From positions 8,308,001-8,372,000 of the forward strand of contig OX392529.1 in NCBI GenBank assembly GCA_947623455.1: a stretch of 64,000 nt of DNA, in the 5' to 3' direction. A model generated the notes under the pieces. It saw nothing but the letters and a program-made list of their open reading frames with translations, made no database searches and had not been told where the DNA came from. The position numbers and the translations under genes are program-made. This DNA comes from Mimachlamys varia (Eukaryota; Mollusca; Bivalvia; Pectinida; Pectinidae). Shown here piece by piece: positions 50,559 through 61,600 of this stretch (positions are counted from its first letter, which is position 1; every line of letters begins with the position of its first letter).

Positions 50559-51749
50559 CGAGGGGTGTTCCAAAAATAATGTCACTTGCATCGGTGCTCA
50601 TATAGCGGAAGTGCTTTTGTTCATTATAATTTGCTCTACCCTTCAAAATACTCTCCGCCAGCCAGAATACACCTTTTTAGCCGGTCAATCCATTTTTGGA
50701 AGCATTTTTCATACTCTTCAATGGGTACACCCTTCAGACACTGATAAACAGCAGATCCAAGGGCATTTCTCGAATTGTATCTCCTTCCAGATAAATGATA
50801 TTTAAGTTTTGGAAAGAGAAAATAGGGGGCCAAGTCTGGCGAATACGGAGGGTGCGGAAGGACGGTAACCTTCTCTGACTCCAAAAAGTCAGTCACAATA
50901 CGTGCCTTATGACCGGGTGCATTATCATGCAAAAGTCGGACATACTTAAGTCCTGTTTTTGGGCGGCGACTTTTGTAGTAGTTCTTCAACTTTCTCAGAA
51001 CAACGTTTTTATAGAACTTGCCTGTTGGCAACCTTCCGCTTTGGTTCAAAATAATACACCCAGGTCTCATCACCAGTGACTATATTATCAAAAGCCTTTT
51101 TACTATATTTTGGGTACATTTTGAGAAGTTTTTTTGCCATTGTTACACGTGTCTTCTTTTGCTCATTCGTTAACAAATGGGGTATCCATCTTGCATTTAT
51201 CTTTCTAACTTTAAGGTGTTTCTTCAAAATTGCATGAACTCTTGCTAACGACAAGTTTGTCATTCGAGCCAATTGTCTTACGGTGAATCGAGCATCAGTT
51301 TGGAGGATATTTCGGATTTTTTCTATGTTACCTTTGGTCGTAGTTGTTGCAGGACGACCTGGGTGAGCAGCATCTTTCAGTTGCTGCTGCAAAGCACTAA
51401 ATTTACCTACCCACCTACAAACAGTCCTGTGAGACATTTGGCCCTCCCCATAAATGTCACACACCTTGCGGTGAATATCTACAGCCTTTATGCCGAGTAA
51501 TGACCTACGTTTTATATAGGCCCTAATTTCAAGAACATTTTCACCTCATTTGCTTGTGATTTTGTGTCTAGTCTAACGAATAGGCTATGAAACGATGTAC
51601 ACTGTACCGAGGCCAGTGAACGTGTGGACGAGATATTTACCTGTGTCACGAGCCAGGGATCACTCAATCGACACGAGGTGGTATATGCATAAATTGCACG
51701 ATTTCCGCGAAATAAAGCACACATGACATTATTTATGGAACACCCCTCG
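50559..51749 (-). mobile_element. Mariner-family transposon (inactive)
   Basis: Inverted termini start CGAGGGGTGTTCCA and match for about 26 bp with one mismatch (left CCAAAAATAATGTCA, right CCATAAATAATGTCA in reverse). TA target duplications lie at 50557-50558 and 51750-51751. The 1,191-bp length is close to full-length mariners. It contains the damaged transposase at 50636-51525. Confidence 0.93.
50636..51525 (-). pseudogene. Mariner transposase pseudogene
   Basis: The minus strand reads an N-terminal helix-turn-helix part (RAYIKRRSLLGIKAVDI, SHRTVCRWVGKF, PGRP linker) and FTVRQLARMTNLSLARVH. The first catalytic Asp is in VTGDETWVYYFEP (about 51066-51071). The frame then jumps: RQV is joined out of frame to TGKFYKNVVL near 51010-51030, with about 40 residues usually found between these blocks missing. 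The second Asp is in LLHDNAPGHKA. The third region reads SPDLAPYFLFPKLK. The catalytic Asp normally found two residues after LAP is gone, consistent with a two-codon deletion at about 50824. No in-frame ATG precedes the helix-turn-helix region. Transposase would be inactive; the inverted repeats could still be mobilised in trans. Confidence 0.9.
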
Positions 51750-52349
51750 TATTAACGGAAGCTCACTTAAGGTTTTTTTTAGATTGTTTAGTTTAGAAAG
51801 AACATAAATGTATCTATAAAGGGTGTATTCGTACCGCATGTTCTGTGTATATGAAGCTGGGAACTACCATCTGAGATAGCATTGCTCTTATATACCTTTG
51901 TAGCATCAACTGTTAATTACCACTTATCTATCAATATAGTATATTCCACATATATCAGGGTTACTTAAATGCGGGATATATATTTAGTTATGTGGCAATT
52001 TCAAATGATAAAACTATTCTGAAATATAACAATTTTATCGGCAAAGCTTTCACGACGACTGATAGCTCATTAACATACATACATGTATAGCGTATCCAAA
52101 TGTAAATTGATACCTACATGTAAATTGTTAACCAATAGCATTGGTAATTTCTTTGATATAAAATACAAAGAAAACAAACAAACAAACAAACAAAAACAAC
52201 CAAAACAAAAACAACCAAAACAAAAACAAACAAAAAATACCAAAGCGTCGACAAAAACATAATTCGAGCTCAAATCAATTCAACTAGAGGCAAAATACGA
52301 ACAAAGAAAATATTTTCTCAGAGATCCATGAATAAGTACAAGATAATAC
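51750..52349. other. AT-rich spacer with (CAAA)n tract
   Basis: No supported gene. An A-rich CAAA/ACCAAAAC simple repeat spans about 52168-52236 and gives a low-complexity minus-strand frame that is not a gene. Confidence 0.55.
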
Positions 52350-52763
52350 GACCAGGTGCTCGGGAAGAGTAAGCGTCTTCTGCTTCATTGAAGACACCCG
52401 CCATGCAAATCTAGGTCATATCCAAGTAGATGCTACGTCCTCAAAATCCTTCTCAATCGTAACAAGTAGGCAAACTACTGCGCATCTTGCAACCCGTACA
52501 TCTTCCTATTATACAGGGATATGTGATATTTATCAATGAGACTATAAACCTTGCTCATAGTCTTAATTTAAATACATCTCTTGAGTCTCTGTGTCGGTTA
52601 TCACAAAAGTCTCGACATGTATTACTTGTACACTTGTTGTAATTGATAATAATGACCCGGTTCTAACTTTGATGACTAGATGGTTACTTGGATGTGACCA
52701 AGATTTACATGGCGGGTGTTGTCGATGAAGCAGAAGACATTTACTCTTCCGGAACATCTGGTC
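52350..52763. mobile_element. Inverted-repeat element with ~80-bp arms
   Basis: Left arm 52350-52430 (GACCAGGTGCTCGGGAAGAG, CTTCTGCTTCATTGA, ACACCCGCCATG) pairs with right arm 52684-52763 (CATGGCGGGTGTTGTCGATG, CAGAAGACATTTACTCTTCC). The loop shares CTTGCTCATAGTCTT with the element at 24205-24746. Half-copies lie at 21243-21505. No coding capacity. Confidence 0.7.
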
Positions 52764-52904
52764 TTTTTTCCCTTTTACTTTTATAAAAGTGGCCATGTAA
52801 ATCATTCCTTTGTACATATTTTGCCCCTAGTTTTAACGATGTTTTGGTTTCGGACTATGGTTTTGTTGACGCTTCGGTATTCTCTGATTTGTGTACTATA
52901 TTAA

Positions 52905-54797
52905 AGGGGCATCCCGCGAAAGCCTAAATGCATGTTCTTGAATATACATGGCGTCTGCATTATATTTTCCTACTATTCCCATATTCAAAGTCCGCTCAAA
53001 ATGTCTATATTGACCACTTGAAAAATCGCATTCCCCGGGAAAGCCCAGATAAAAATAGCGATGATGACGCAACGTGACAGGTTTGCCGCAAGTTGCCTGA
53101 TCGGTTTATATACATATGAATTTTATTTATTTTACAACAATTATGAAACAAGTTATCCAACTTGAATAAATCACTCTTGTTGGCCCGGATGTTAGCGCAC
53201 GAGGGGTCTTATTGTTGGAGGAAACCGGAGTACCCGGAGAAAACCCACGTGGTCGGGCAGGTGACCCCATACCTTTTCACGTCCGGTCGGGGAATCGAAC
53301 CCCGGCCGCCTTGGTGAAAGGCAAGTGCGCTATCCACTGCACCACCCGACCACCCTGATTGGTTTGACGGAAGGGGCCGTACGGGAAGGGACGCGTAATG
53401 TATACGGCTGATGAAACGGAGACAAAGTCCGTGTATAAACGTATTGAATCACATTCACATTAAAACTAGACATCAATTGCACACATAACGATATTCAAAT
53501 GAGGAATAATTGTCGGCATATCGGCACTATTTATCAACACCAGGAATTATCTATATTATATTTGCCTGACCGAGACCGGTACACATGGGTACGGAATACA
53601 GCCATGGTACAAACCTTGACCTTGATTTATGTAAAAGGTAATATTCACGAACCCAACTTTTCAGATGATTTCATAAAATGTATGTAGTATGCATTGAAAG
53701 GTACAAAAATAAAATGACATGAATGTTTGCGATTTCTTTTTTACAACTCAATGTCTTGAGGATTTTTTTTCAGACTATCCATATAATACAATGTACATTC
53801 ATATTCATTTAAAATCTATCCAACTTTCAGCGTCTTCGCACATTAACACTTATCATGGAATGCGAATATTTAAGTCCATACACTCATACATTTTGTATAA
53901 CGCACCACACACTTAGCAAGACCACATGTATATCAGAATTGGAACTGTTGAAACACTTATAACTACCCGTTATGAATATGTTATGATAATTCCGCTTTCT
54001 TTTTATATCTTTTTTTATCGTCTTGTAAAGGGACGTTGTCCTTTTAAAAAAAAAACTTCAGGCATGGAAAATACATATAGATACATGTATATGTTGTATA
54101 ACTTTGTTTTTTGGGTTTTTATTCCCGTTATGTATATATTTTCGTATCAAATTCAACACCGGGGTCGCAACCCAATGATATTTGTTCCTCCGCTAATTTA
54201 TAGATTAGGTAAGAAAATCACGTTTTTTACGCGTGAAAACATAATTTTTTTTATTCCTTTTGTCCAAATTGAAGCCGTGTGTACCTCGGTTGCACGTCCC
54301 GTTTTACAACGTAATCAAATGACTTTTTCTGTTACGGTATATATTGTATTTGAAAAGGTATTTCTATCCAGCAATATAATTAAATCATACTGTTTTACTG
54401 GAACATGAGATATTATAAAGGGAATATTATAAAACACACTCTAAGTTTAATATTACACACGCATTTTATGCAACAGAGGACTGAAACAGTTTCCCCTTGG
54501 GAAATATTTTGACCATTCGGCAACTTTTCGCTTAGTAGTTAGGCCCTATCGCGGTGTAACGGTAAAACCAGATAGAGTGTTTACAATGGAAACGGCGCTC
54601 GCTGCGCATGCGTTGGTAGGTGGAAATCCCAATCTAGAGCGTCTGGCTAGACGCTTAGGAATTCCACTAGGTATTTTGAAATTATTTATTTTATGAATAC
54701 ATAGCAGCAAAATCCGATCGTCGTAGTTCATAAGAATACCCACTCGATATGTGTATGTAATATTTTTAAAAAAAGCTTACTTTCGCGGGATGCCCCT
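52905..54797. mobile_element. TTAA element, copy 2 (intact ends, nested SINE)
   Basis: TTAA at 52901-52904 and 54798-54801 flanks termini AGGGGCATCCCGCGAAAG and CTTTCGCGGGATGCCCCT. It is inverted relative to copy 1 (34578-36305), and a SINE is inserted at 53108-53354. The frame at 53926-54408 is not conserved in copy 1, arguing against a functional protein. Both copies are non-autonomous. Confidence 0.9.
53108..53354 (-). mobile_element. tRNA-derived SINE, copy 2, with 11-bp target duplication
   Basis: CTGATCGGTTT (53097-53107) and CTGATTGGTTT (53355-53365) flank the insert; the unfilled site is seen in TTAA copy 1. On the minus strand the head reads GTGGTGCAGTGGATAGCGC, CTTGCCTTTCACCAAGG (Glu-type TTC anticodon loop) and B box GGTTCGATTCC (complement of 53291-53301). 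A body with CCACGTGGGTTTTCTCCGGG follows, then an AT-rich 3' tail. Transcription would be by RNA polymerase III from the internal boxes. It resembles SINEs with a conserved central domain; the family name is not decided. Confidence 0.92.
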
Positions 54798-54801
54798 TTA
54801 A

Positions 54802-55482
54802 AGGATGAATGTCTACACTCGAATGATAACATTTAAAAAGAACCTCCATTTCATCTCTTGTTAATCACACGGCTCGACATATAACGACACGGTTCGGTTT
54901 GTTTACAGCATACAAGTGGTTTTCAAATCGGCAATACGATCAAATGTATCGATAGAAATGAAGTAAATATTCGTTTAAATTACATTTCCAACAATTACAA
55001 TCAATTAATCCTAAATCCGTATTCCTATCCGTAACACATATTATAATACGCCTCATTACTAACAAGACATGGATCTTTTTTACCGTCTTGTAACTTAAGC
55101 CTTTAGTAATGTCTCAAATAAACTTCCTTATGTAGATCACATGACGTGCATTTACTTACAGCTGGTGTGTTTACAATGCCTGAGAACTATGTGTTGCGTG
55201 TTGTCATCATACATCTAATAACTAGTCTTTGTCCACTAAGTAGTGTTAGCTTTATGGCTTTCAACTTGCAACACTATAATAGTGTTTAGTCAACACTAAA
55301 AGCTGACAATCCTGGGTCGTGGTACCCAAACAGGGTGTTACTTATTTAGATGGCAATAGAACTACATAGATATTCCTATATCATGTTTAGTTTGATATTT
55401 TAGCATTATCAAGCGACGAATTTCCCCACCTGATCATCTTACCTCCAAGAAATTATCACGAAATCACATATTCTGGTGATCC
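54802..55482. other. Upstream region of the receptor-like gene
   Basis: No coding sequence supported. It contains a perfect palindrome AACACTAT-A-ATAGTGTT (55270-55286). Confidence 0.45.
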
Positions 55483-55489
55483 TATATAA
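55483..55489 (+). promoter_or_regulatory. Possible TATA box of the receptor-like gene
   Basis: TATATAA lies 189 bp upstream of the proposed start codon. This is plausible with a ~160-nt 5' UTR, but there is no independent support. Confidence 0.3.
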
Positions 55490-55677
55490 TCGTGCAATGC
55501 TTGTGCATCCTGGTGATACACGGTTGGATGGATTTGTGTCAGCCAGTCATGTGTCTGTCTAAGTGGCCCTAAGACCCAATCCGGAAGTAAGTGTATGGAC
55601 TTCAGACGACAAGTTAGAGCGAAGTAATCGTGTTGACGACTGAGACCGGTCACACAGCTATATCTCCAGTGTCTACA

Positions 55678-58600
55678 ATGTTTAGGGATACAGTGCTGAG
55701 ATGTTTAGTAATCGTAACCATTGTCAGGACCACACTCACCTCAGGAGGTATGTGTAACAATGCCCATAACTATACTTGAATGATGTACCGGTGTTAATTA
55801 TTCCTGCTAACATGCTGTATTCAACTACTCGTCTACGAGAGGCACTAAGGCCGTGACATGAGACACGGGCTAAATCGCAGTTTGTTGCAATTAAGTTGCA
55901 GACAATAAACTCATTTTCTTCGATTTGCTTGATTATTCTGCTACGGTTGGTTGTATACCATCAGGTTGCTTTAATCTATCCTAAAATAAAAACGATATGT
56001 CGCGCCAAAACATCCGGTTAAATTATTCAAATGATTTAATATCTGAAACCAGGGCTTGTATTCATGAAACCGTTCTCATACTCAATCATGTGTTTATTTT
56101 AAAAAGCAATTTCGTGTTGGTTATAAAATGAACGTTGTTATTGATTTCAGAAATAACTAATTTAAAGTTTATGTTTGACCTTTTATTTTTTGACTTGATT
56201 AAAATGAGTTGAGAGAAAACGATTGAAACACTGAATCCATTCTGGGGCAAGCGAACAAATTCAGAGACAAAGCCATACTCTGAAGTCGAAACCGATTAAA
56301 GTAAGGACAACATGTATGTGAAGAAGATATAACCGTTTCATGAATACGGGCCCTGTTGATCAATTAAAATATCTATTAGTTCTCCTGGTTTTCACCTAAC
56401 CTAATATTTCTCTTACTCTAAAACAGAACCGTGCGCCTATGGTGTCCGCCTGATACGGAACAGCACTGGATACTATGTCACCTGGTCAAGTCTAGGACGA
56501 AATTGTGGTGACACCTGGCTACGGATCAATTTAGGAGAAAATAGCAGGGATTATAAGGACACTTTGTTTACGTCATCACCAATGCTCATTCCAACTGGTT
56601 ATGATGCAAGAGTAACATGTAGAAATACGGCGATATGTGACAAAGTGACTGATATTGACGTCATCATAGGTAAGGTGTCTTGCTACAAAGTCTTTTGTAG
56701 TGATACACGTGGGAAAACAGATATAAATAACAATTAATATGCACGTGAATGTAATGATTTAATGATGAGTAATTATAAACAAGTATCATTGATCGCTACA
56801 AACGCCTGTAAGCCTGGCCAGCTCACTATCAGGTACGATTCAGTCACATATATGTGCTTGTCCAATCAGTCGGCTGGTGGTTAGTGGCTGGTAGGTTGTT
56901 TGGTGGGATGGTTCGTTGGTTCGTTAGCGGGTTTTATGTCTTCTATCACCGACAAAATCTTCGTTCACCTTACGTCATAGTTTATCTCTGAAAACTTCCT
57001 ATATACACCGTGTAGGTCTATGTATCAGGACTGTATGTCATGTAACGTTCGGTAAACTGTGTAGGTCTATGTATCGGGACTGTGTGTCATGTAACATACG
57101 GTAAACTGTGTAGGTCTATGTATCAGGACTGTATGTCATGTTACGTACGAAAAACTGTGTAGGTCTATGTATCAGGACTGTATGTCATGTTACGTACGAA
57201 AAACTGTGTAGGTCTATGTATCGGGACTGTGTGTCATGTTACGTACGGTAAACTGTGTAGGTCTATGTATCGGGACTGTATGTCATGTTACGTACGGTAA
57301 ACTGTGTAGCTCTATGTATCGGGACTGTGTGTCATGTAACATACGGTAAACTGTGAAGGTCTATGTATCAGGACTGTATGTCATGTTACGTACTAAACTG
57401 TGTAGGTCTATGTATCGGGACTGTATGTCATGTAACGTACGGTAAACTGTGTAGGTCTATGTATCGGGACTGTATGTCATGTTACGTACGGTAAACTGTG
57501 TAGGTCTATGTATCGGGACTGTGTGTCATGTAACATACGGTAAACTGTGAAGGTCTATGTATCAGGACTGTATGTCATGTTACGTACGGTAAACTGTGTA
57601 GGTCTATGTATCGGGACTGTATGTCATGTTACGTACGGTAAACTGTGTAGGTCTATGTATCGGGACTGTGTGTCATGTTACATACGGTAAACTGTGTCGG
57701 CCCATGTATCGGGACTGTGTGTCATGTTACGTACGGTAAACTGTGTCGGCCCATGTATCGGGACTGTGTGTCATGTTACGTACGATAAACTGTGTAGGTC
57801 TATGTATCGGGACTTATGTCATGTTACGTACGGTAAACTGTGTAGGTCTATGTATCGGGACTGTATGTCATGTAACGTACGGTAAACTGTGTAGGTCTAT
57901 GTATCGGGACTGTATGTCATGTTACGTACGGTAAACTGTGTAGGTCTATGTATCGGGACTTATGTCATGTTACGTACGGTAAACTGTGTAGGTCTATGTA
58001 TCGAGACATAACGGTAACCAGTGTAGGTCTATGTATCGGGACTTATGTCATGTTACGTACGGTAAACTGTGTAGGTCTATGTATCGGGACTTATGTCATG
58101 TTACGTACGGTAAACTGTGTAGGTCTATGTATCGAGACATAACGGTAACCAGTGTAGGTCTATGTATCGGGACTTATGTCATGTTACGTACGGTAAACTG
58201 TGTAGGTCTATGTATCGGGACTTATGTCATGTTACGTACGGTAAACTGTGTAGGTCTATGTATCGGGACTTATGTCATGTTACGTACGGTAAACTGTGTA
58301 GGTCTATGTATCGGGACTTATGTCATGTTACGTACGGTAAACTGTGTAGGTCTATGTATCGGGACTGTATGTCATGTTACGTACGGTAAACTGTGTAGGT
58401 CTATGTATCGAGACATAACGGTAACCAGTGTAGGTCTATGTATCGGGACTTATGTCATGTTACGTACGGTAAACTGTGTAGGTCTATGTATCGGGACTTA
58501 TGTCATGTTACGTACGGTAAACTGTGTAGGTCTATGTATCGGGACTTATGTCATGTTACGTACGGTAAACTGTGTAGGTCTATGTATCGGGACTTATGTC

Positions 58601-61600
58601 ATGTTACGTACGGTAAACTGTGTAGCTCTATGTATCGGGACTGTATGTCATGTTACGCGCGGTAAACTGTGAAGGTCTATGTATCGGGACTTATGTCATG
58701 TTACGTACGGTAAACTGTGTAGGTCTATGTATCGGGACTGTATGTCATGTAACGTACGGTAAACTGTGTAGGTCTATGTATCGAGACTGTATGTCATGTT
58801 ACGTACGGTAAACTGTGTAGGTCTATGTATCGAGACTGTATGTCATGTTACGTACGGTAAACTGTGTAGGTCTATGTATCGAGACTGTATGTCATGTTAC
58901 GCGCGGTAAACTGTGAAGGTCTATGTATCGGGACTTATGTCATGTTACGTACGGTAAACTGTGTAGGTCTATGTATCGGGACTTATGTCATGTTACGTAC
59001 GGTAAACTGTGTAGGTCTATGTATCGAGACTGTAGGTCATGTTACGTACGGTAAACTGTGTAGGTCTATGTATCGGGACTTATGTCATGTTACGTACGGT
59101 AACCAGTGTAGGTCTATGTATCGGGACTGTATGTCATGTTACGTACGGTAAACTGTGTAGGTCTATGTATCGGGACTTATGTCATGTTACGTACGGTAAA
59201 CTGTGTCGGCCCATGTATCGGGACTGTATGTCATGTTACGTACGGTAAACTGTGTAGGTCTATGTATCGGGACTGTGTGTCATGTTACGTACGGTAAACT
59301 GTGTAGGTCTATGTATCGGGACTGTATGTCATGTTACGTACGGTAAACTGTGCAGGTCTATGTATCGGGACTGTATGTCATGTTACGTACGAAAAACTGT
59401 GTAGGTCTATGTATCGGGACTGTATGTCATGTTACGTACGGTAAACTGTGTCGGCCCATGTATCGGGACTGTGTGTCATGTTACGTACGAAAAACTGTGT
59501 AGGTCTATGTATCGGGACTGTATGTCATGTTACGTACGGTAAACTGTGCAGGTCTATGTATCGGGACTGTATGTCATGTTACGTACGAAAAACTGTGTAG
59601 GTCTATGTATCGGGACTGTGTGTCATGTTACGTACGGTAAACTGTGTAGGTCTATGTATCGGGACTTATGTCATGTTACGTACGGTAACCAGTGTAGGTC
59701 TATGTATCGGGACTGTATGTCATGTTACGTACGGTAAACTGTGTAGGTCTATGTATCGAGACTGTAGGTCATGTTACGTACGAAAAACTGTGTAGGTCTA
59801 TGTATCGGGACTGTATGTCATGTTACATACGGTAAACTGTGCAGGTCTATGTATCGGGACTGTACGTCATGTTACGTACGGTAAACTGTGTAGGTCTATG
59901 TATCGGGACTGTATGTCATGTTACGTACGGTAAACTGTGTAGGTCTATGTATCGGGACTGTGTGTCACGTTACGTACGGTAAACTGTGTAGGTCTATGCA
60001 TCGGGACTGTATGACATGTTACGTACGGTAAACTGGTCTCCGGGACATAGTCAACGTAGCGTTCGTCTGTTTTACAAGTTATGAACAGGATTTATTCCTA
60101 AAATTCCTTTGTTTAAAAGGCAGGTATTCCTATACATCCTACACTTCATCAAATATTTGTCCGATAAATCACTGACATTAATCGCTGCAACCTTGGAGAG
60201 TTCGTTAGCCAATGGAAGAAGAAGTATCATATCGCTAAAATACGAAATGACACTCAGTTTCCATATTAAACACATTTCCAAGGATACGTAACAGTCCCAA
60301 CCGTACGACTGGTTAATCACACACTAAAAACAAAACCGGCGTTCTGTTAGATCGCCTGCTAGCTTGTTTCGCAATTTGGTAAACAGAATAAAACACTGAT
60401 ATTCAAAATAATAATGTCTAACGGTTTCATCTACAAATGCCAAGCTGGTGGGTTTTTGCTTCGTCGTTATCAACCTACATCCTCTACACCGAGGACACCA
60501 TATTATCCCCCAAATACGAAACTCATCTAAATCCATCTGTGCAATTTGCTTCGGATTTGTCTCAACCTTTGATTGGTTAAGTCCCTAGTTCATCCATACC
60601 TAAGCACAAAACCTCGGACATAGCCAAATGGCTAAACTCGCCATTCTCTTTCTTAATGCAAATACTGAAAATATTGTTTTCTGAGGGAAATGCCACAGTA
60701 ACACTCCCAAGCTAATAAGTACCGAACAACTGGAATATGTATTATCAGTATATTTTCATTGTACTGTATGTTCATTATAAGAATGTCAGTATTTTAATGT
60801 ACCTATTGGTACAGGTTACTTAGCTTCCACGGAGGAAATTTTTCCATATAAATCTTTGTAAGGATGGATTGTAGATACTGCCCAGTTTGAATGAAGACAA
60901 TTTCATCTTTGAGTGTAACTTCCCTGTGTTTAAACTTTGAAATACCAAGACAATAATTGACTTTCTTATATTGTATGTTCTTGTCAAAGCGACGTCACTT
61001 GTACCGACCACTCGACCAACAACGTCAACCCGTTCAGTGATAACGACGTCACAGAATGTCGTCATCTCCAACACGGCGACTCCAGTGCCAGGTAGAGGAC
61101 CTGAGAACGAGTTCCCGACACTCGTTGTGGTCGTAGCTGTCGTCTGCTCTGTGGTAGTACTGGTTATGGTAATCATCCTAGTAGTGTGTTTAGTCAAGGG
61201 ACGACGAACACATTCAGGTGTGTATAGCATGGGTATTACCCGTCTTTGTATCCTAGACTGTATACTGATGCTTATCAGATGGTTTCTGCAATTGCCTCGC
61301 CGCTTTTGCTTATCACAATTATATAAATGCATACCAAGGCAAACATTGTGAATGTAAGGGGCTTCATATATGTAAAATTACTTTCAGATAAGACATCAGC
61401 TCGGGTGGAGAACAATACGAGATCTTTTAGACGTGAGGACATACAACACATAGGTAGGCTTTTAAACTTGTTATATAACAAACAGCCTCTTGTCATTACA
61501 TAAACCAGCAGCTCAAAATATTGCGCTTTTGCAAAACAGCCTTTCTTGTATCACCTGCGTCATCCTCGACTAGTCCCATGTAAGTATACATATACAGATA

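Noticed and set aside
53287..53354. Functional tRNA-Glu gene
   Set aside because: The tRNA-like part is fused to a SINE body with a target duplication, lacks a proper acceptor-stem pairing, and has a diverged second copy at 18638-18864.
53926..54408. 160-codon plus-strand ORF
   Set aside because: It lies inside a non-autonomous TTAA element, and the aligned copy at 34578-36305 carries stops and indels.
58031..58672. A Cys-rich 213-codon repeat protein
   Set aside because: It arises from the 49-bp intronic minisatellite and lies inside the intron of the receptor-like gene; overlapping frames are equally open.
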